A stretch of 64,000 bases of DNA from Gorsachius magnificus (lineage: Eukaryota; Chordata; Aves; Pelecaniformes; Ardeidae), in contig CM067081.1 in NCBI GenBank assembly GCA_034008185.1, positions 3,038,001 to 3,102,000 of the forward strand. The letters are read 5' to 3'. A program made the translations under genes and the position numbers. Positions 59,685 through 64,000 of the stretch are shown here, in pieces (the stretch's first letter is position 1; the number at the start of each line of letters is the position of its first letter). The notes below the pieces were generated by a model. The model was given only the letters and a program-made list of their open reading frames with translations, ran no database searches and had not been told where the DNA came from.

Positions 59685-62600
59685 ATGCTTTCTCCTTCAT
59701 CTAGCAAACCCATAGCCAGAGCTGGTTTGGGGGAAAAAGATACTTTTTGGGACCAGGGCAGGTGCAATCCTTTTTTAGGATAATTGCACTGTATGTAGGA
59801 GTAAATCAGATTCGTTTCTTCTTTGCATGGAATATGTAATCTCCTGGCCAGTCACCCCAACCAAAGCCCTCTGGAAGGGTCTCTCTTCCCAAAAACTCCA
59901 GAAGAAGCCTCAAGCAGCTGCCTGCTTACCTCAAAGAACCCGTTAGAGCAGGATGAATCTGATATGAGAAGTTTTGATTCATGTGAAAGGTGTCTCACTT
60001 CGGGTGCTGCCCTGTGAACTTGCGTTTAAGGGTCTACATGGTGTAACCATGACCTGATCCTTTCTTTGTGTTGTCCTGCAGAACAGGGATAACAGAGTCC
60101 TTCATATTTTGGAAGGTTTTAAGGCCACATTTCAATGAACGTGATGAGCTGTCACAAGCTGTCACCACCATGGGGGAAAGGTACCTCACCACCTCCTGCC
60201 CCAAGAACAAGCAATTCTGGGTGTTGCACCAGGTCAGGCAACCAAACTGAATTTAAGTGAAAACTGCTCTTCCTGAGCTATTTTGCAGGATTATTCATCC
60301 CTGCAACCACACAAATGGTTGTGGGTGGCCCCAGGGAACTGGTGGGGAGGGGATGGGGAAAAGCATCCCTGGCAGGAGGAGCATGGGACTGCTGCTCTCC
60401 TGGGCAGAGCTGGCATAAAGCGTTCACTGAACAGGCCGAGGTGTTTCTGCACTATCTAAAGTCATTATAGCCCTAGGAAAACCAGGCATGTATAATATTG
60501 CTATTATTTTTTCATGTGTATCAGTGGTTCTTCCTTCTCTGTTTGCAATTTCAGAGCTTATGTTTGTGGCCCCAGCAAGCCAGCCTATGAGAAACTGTAG
60601 AAACCAGTGTGGAAATTGAATATAAATGAAAGTGAAGGCAACTGGAAACCGGCCAGCATAAAACTGGTGGTGATCAGCCTGCGTTCCCATTGTGAGCGGA
60701 AAAATGCGAAACAAGCATTGCAAAATGACACAGGGAATATTCCCCTTTAAACATTTATTATTTTTTCTGCGCTATAGTTGATAGCCTAGGAGATATCTAT
60801 TTTAAAAAACATTTTTTTTTTGTCATGAGATTGGCCCTTCGAAAAGTTTCAAACCTTGGCTAAACTAAAGTCTCAAAACTGCTAAGGAAAGAGCACTCCA
60901 GGTGCAAAGAGGAGCTGAGGAAGCTGAGTACAGAAACAGTCAATCGCCTCGGAACAAACGCATCTGGTATGGCTGGGAACAGGATCTTAAAATCAAATAA
61001 TAGGCTTATGTCACTTTTCTTGTCATGTTGTAATTAAAGAACGAGGTACTCTGTGCAGGGGGCAGGGTTCGTTTTGTCCCTTCTAATATTCTGTGAGTGC
61101 TCACAGCTCATTTCTGTGATGCAGGGCACAGCGAAGGTTGCTGAGCATAAATCAGTCATCCTGGCTGGTTGCTTGCAGTTAAGCCCCTGCCATCCTTTGG
61201 CCCTCCTGGTACTTGTGTGGTCTGTCCACATATAGTTTAAAAGAAAAACAACATGACATCAGTGGGATAGACCCTCAGCTAACATCAAGGAGCCTGTCTC
61301 TGCCAACCTTGCTTTGCCCTTGCTCCAACTAAGCCATTTTACAGGGGTCAATGCCAATTTAGTTGCTATCTTTTTGAACTTTTTTTTTTTCAGTAGGCTT
61401 CCAGACCAAATTAAATAATCTGGGTCCACCAGTTATTCTCCAAGGGATTTTTGTTTGTTTATTTGTTTGCTACTCTTTTCCTCCAAAAGAAAACATGAAA
61501 GGAACAGAAGATGTAAAAGGAAGAAATTCTATTGCGCTTGAACGGTCTGGAAGAGTGGCTGATATTTCAAGCAAAGCTAGAAGTAAAAATTATCCTTGAA
61601 GACCAAGCTCAGCTGCCAGAGAATTTATTGGATTTCCCCTTCCAAACAAAAGAATTGACTTCAATGACATTCCTCCAGCCCCGATTTGTGTCAGCAAAGT
61701 TACATGTGAAGTGCATTTGACAGAGGATATTTTGATGGGAAACGTCCCCCCACCTCTCCTGCATTACAGCCCAAGAAAGGAGGGGCTTTAAAAACCTCTG
61801 AGATGCATTCTCCCAGAGGGGCTTAATGTGGCTCTGGAGGAAAGGCTCAGCTATGGGAGACCAAGTGTGTGGTGAGGCTGCACCTTTAATGACAAAAACA
61901 AGGCAAAAAAAAAGAAACTTGGACAGGCAGGAGGAATTCTCCGGGGAGCTTTTCAGTTTTCACCAGTCAGCTTCCTCTGCATGTTTTAATTCCCAGGGGA
62001 CAAGTTTGCCTCTGGTGGAAGCAGGCGATGGGTGACAAATATCCAGGCTGAACTTGGCTCGTCCTATCATTTGTTCTTGTTTTTTGGAGCAAGAGGAAAT
62101 CATCAGCAAATCAGTCACAGAAATGGCAAGTCATCAGTAATTTTGGAAAGTTCAGGTGACTGGTAGATCAAGGTGAAATTTTGAGCACGAGACTTGTCCG
62201 GGCAGTGTCAGCAGCAGATAACCTCTTGGCACTGACCTCTTACTGTGTCTCTTCAACGAGCACCTCTGGCCATCACTTGGAAGGTGTGACCCCCATTGCA
62301 GCAACCCTGTTAGATAAAAATGCCCCTTTGGCAGACACCGAATTTGCAGATAAGACGAAGGAAAGTCCAAAGTCAAGTGGGATATCTTCAGCATTCAATA
62401 AATTAATCAGCTGTTAATACTGACAGAAGGTGATGTACCCTTTTGCCCACACAGGGCTATCTTGGACCTCAGTTTCCCTGCTGGGGAATTGTCTCCTTTC
62501 ATTCCCTCTAAATTATTATTGACTAATGACTACCTGATCCAATGAGGATTTTCAACCCAGGAATCACCCTACATAAACAAGCTGGTAAAATGCAACACCC

Positions 62601-64000
62601 ATGGCCACTGAGACATCCTTTGCTCTGCACATAATACAGATCTTTCCCATTTGCATCTTGAACTGGTCCAGAAGGCTACTTTGAAGTGCAGGACCAGTCC
62701 TATTGAACATCCTCTTCTTCACCATGCCATACCCCCTGGAGTTGCATGGGCAAGGTGCTGCATGGAAGAGTACATGGACTTCAGCCGGAAGAACTCCAGA
62801 GCTCCCAAAGATGTCCTAAATCCCAAAGATCTCACCAAATCACTGGTTGGGGAGAGCAAAGAAATTTGCGTCCCTCTTTATACTAGAAAGGTCATCTCAG
62901 GTTTGGAACCAGAGAATGGTGCTACAACTTTTGAAACTAGGTCTGGCTTGGAAGTTCAAGATTTGAGGTGACTGGAGACACAATAGACTCAGGGGATGGG
63001 TTGCCAACTGTCAAACTTCAGCTAGGAAACTTCTAGCATCTCAGCAGCTACTGCCAAGCAACCAGAGCCCAGGGAACTTAGCCGGGCAAGACAAGAAGAT
63101 GGTCAGGTGGGTTACCTTTGAGATAGTATATCTGGTGCGCTCCATTAAATGCTATCCTGATGTCTGCTTCAGTCTGCATGAAAACCTGATTGCACGAATA
63201 TCCCTGCAGAAATCAAGGTGTGAGGTCACACATGTCTTCTGGGGGTTATGCTGAATCAATATAAAACCTGTGGCGCTGTGAGATGTTTATGAGGTGATAC
63301 CTATACCTGGGAGGCATGAAGAGAGGAAGAAAGCCAAAGTGCACAGATAAATAGCCTTAAATCTTGCCAAATTCACCTTAAAAAGTTAAGTCACTGGTAC
63401 AACACCCCAAATTTCCCCTGTATTTGCTACATGAGTTTCTAAAGATCTGCACTACCATCCTTCAGACAGTTGCCCATTTTTTTCTTAGTGGCTGAGTTAG
63501 TGATAGGAGTGTCATTGACACCACAGTGGTGTAAGGAGATAAGAAAATGCAGTAGCCAAACTTCTGCGGGATCACTACAGGCAAGAAGCACGAAGAAAGG
63601 GGAAAGGTGAGGATGGGAATACGTATTTTGTGTCTGAAGTCAGGTAACTGGCTTCCATCTAAGAGAAAACAGAGACAAGACATGGTTATGGACCTACAGG
63701 GAAAAGGAAGGAAAGGAGAAGAACACTGGAGCATCACCACCAAATAAAAGCTACTGGCTGTGAGATGAGATAATATCGTCTGGGGGAATTCTGTTATGAT
63801 CAGCATCTGCTTTGTATTCAGTTTCGCTTTCACCAGTGCCTTCACTGGAGATGGTTGGAAAAGTTGCCTTTCCAGCCGCAAGTGTGTGTGTGGGAGTCAG
63901 TGCTCCAGTCCGATGGGTGTCAGCCAGGTGGGTGAGGCCAGACGCAAGGCTTGGTTTTATGGGTGGTTCCTGTTGCCTTGCAAAGGGCGGGCAGCTGGAA
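59685..64000. other. unique non-coding DNA; weak exon-like stretch inside
   Basis: No gene I can name. An acceptor-like site at 60081 and a donor-like CAG/GTCAGG at 60230-60235 bracket an open 151-base stretch, discussed under findings. Simple sequence includes a T run at 61380-61391 and GTTT units at 61448-61470. The frames at 62651-62971 (106 codons) and 63462-63881 (139 codons, minus) match nothing I know. Confidence 0.5.
61448..61470. repeat. (GTTT)n simple repeat
   Basis: About five GTTT/ATTT units. Confidence 0.8.

Noticed and set aside
62651..62971. 106-codon frame as a small protein gene
   Set aside because: No recognised domain, no nearby promoter or splice evidence.
1..64000. tRNA, rRNA or prokaryote-type operons or defence systems
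   Set aside because: No cloverleaf-like or rRNA sequence was seen, coding density is near zero, and the repeat content is that of a bird genome.

Overview
This window looks like non-coding nuclear DNA of a bird. The evidence is the dense set of CR1-type LINE fragments, with the hallmark 3' tail of ATTCTATG-like octamers preceded by a 'ccttccaaccc' block, and three ERVL-like solo LTRs of a type familiar from bird genomes. I found no protein-coding gene, rRNA, tRNA or CRISPR array that I can support. Apart from decayed retroelement ORFs, the open reading frames are short, unrelated to families I recognise, and fit chance. The window is best read as intergenic DNA or part of a large intron. The species cannot be named from the sequence alone.

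Layout. I count 17 CR1/CR1-like fragments. Eight are on the + strand (about 1.8, 16.6, 28.5, 30.8-31.9, 32.4, 34.2, 44.0 and 59.5 kb). Nine are on the - strand (4.8-5.7, 12.4-13.1, 26.5-27.0, 48.5-49.0, 49.7, 50.3-50.9, 52.5-53.1, 54.9 and 58.1 kb). All are 5'-truncated. The longest, 30838-31909, still shows reverse transcriptase motifs but carries at least three frameshifts. Two copies (34.2 and 52.5 kb) are much older than the rest. Three solo LTRs lie at 5672-6230 (+), 24381-24907 (+) and 46000-46588 (-). Each starts TG, ends CA and is flanked by its own 5-bp target-site duplication (ATCTC/ATCTC, GACTT/GCCTT, GGGGC/GGGGC). They are therefore independent insertions that lost their interiors, not ends of one provirus.

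The remaining sequence (more than 80 percent) is mostly unique DNA with simple repeats: ATT-rich tracts, poly-A/poly-T runs, a G-quadruplex-type run at 26.03 kb, an A11G13 tract at 36.8 kb and several short minisatellites. Several AT-rich, TAAT-motif-rich stretches (about 15.1-15.48, 16.44-16.56, 18.15-18.3 and 42.1-42.3 kb) have the composition of conserved non-coding elements, but this needs cross-species alignment. Two stretches (55611-55742 and 60082-60232) follow good splice-acceptor-like sequence and stay open in one frame. They are weak exon candidates only.

I did not find a convincing new biological system. The most informative observations are the LTR/CR1 nesting with exact duplications at 5.67-6.24 kb, the shared promoter-side module between two LTRs of different body sequence, the 12-bp inverted repeat at a CR1 5' junction at 16.56 kb, and two similar CR1 copies in opposite orientation 25 kb apart.
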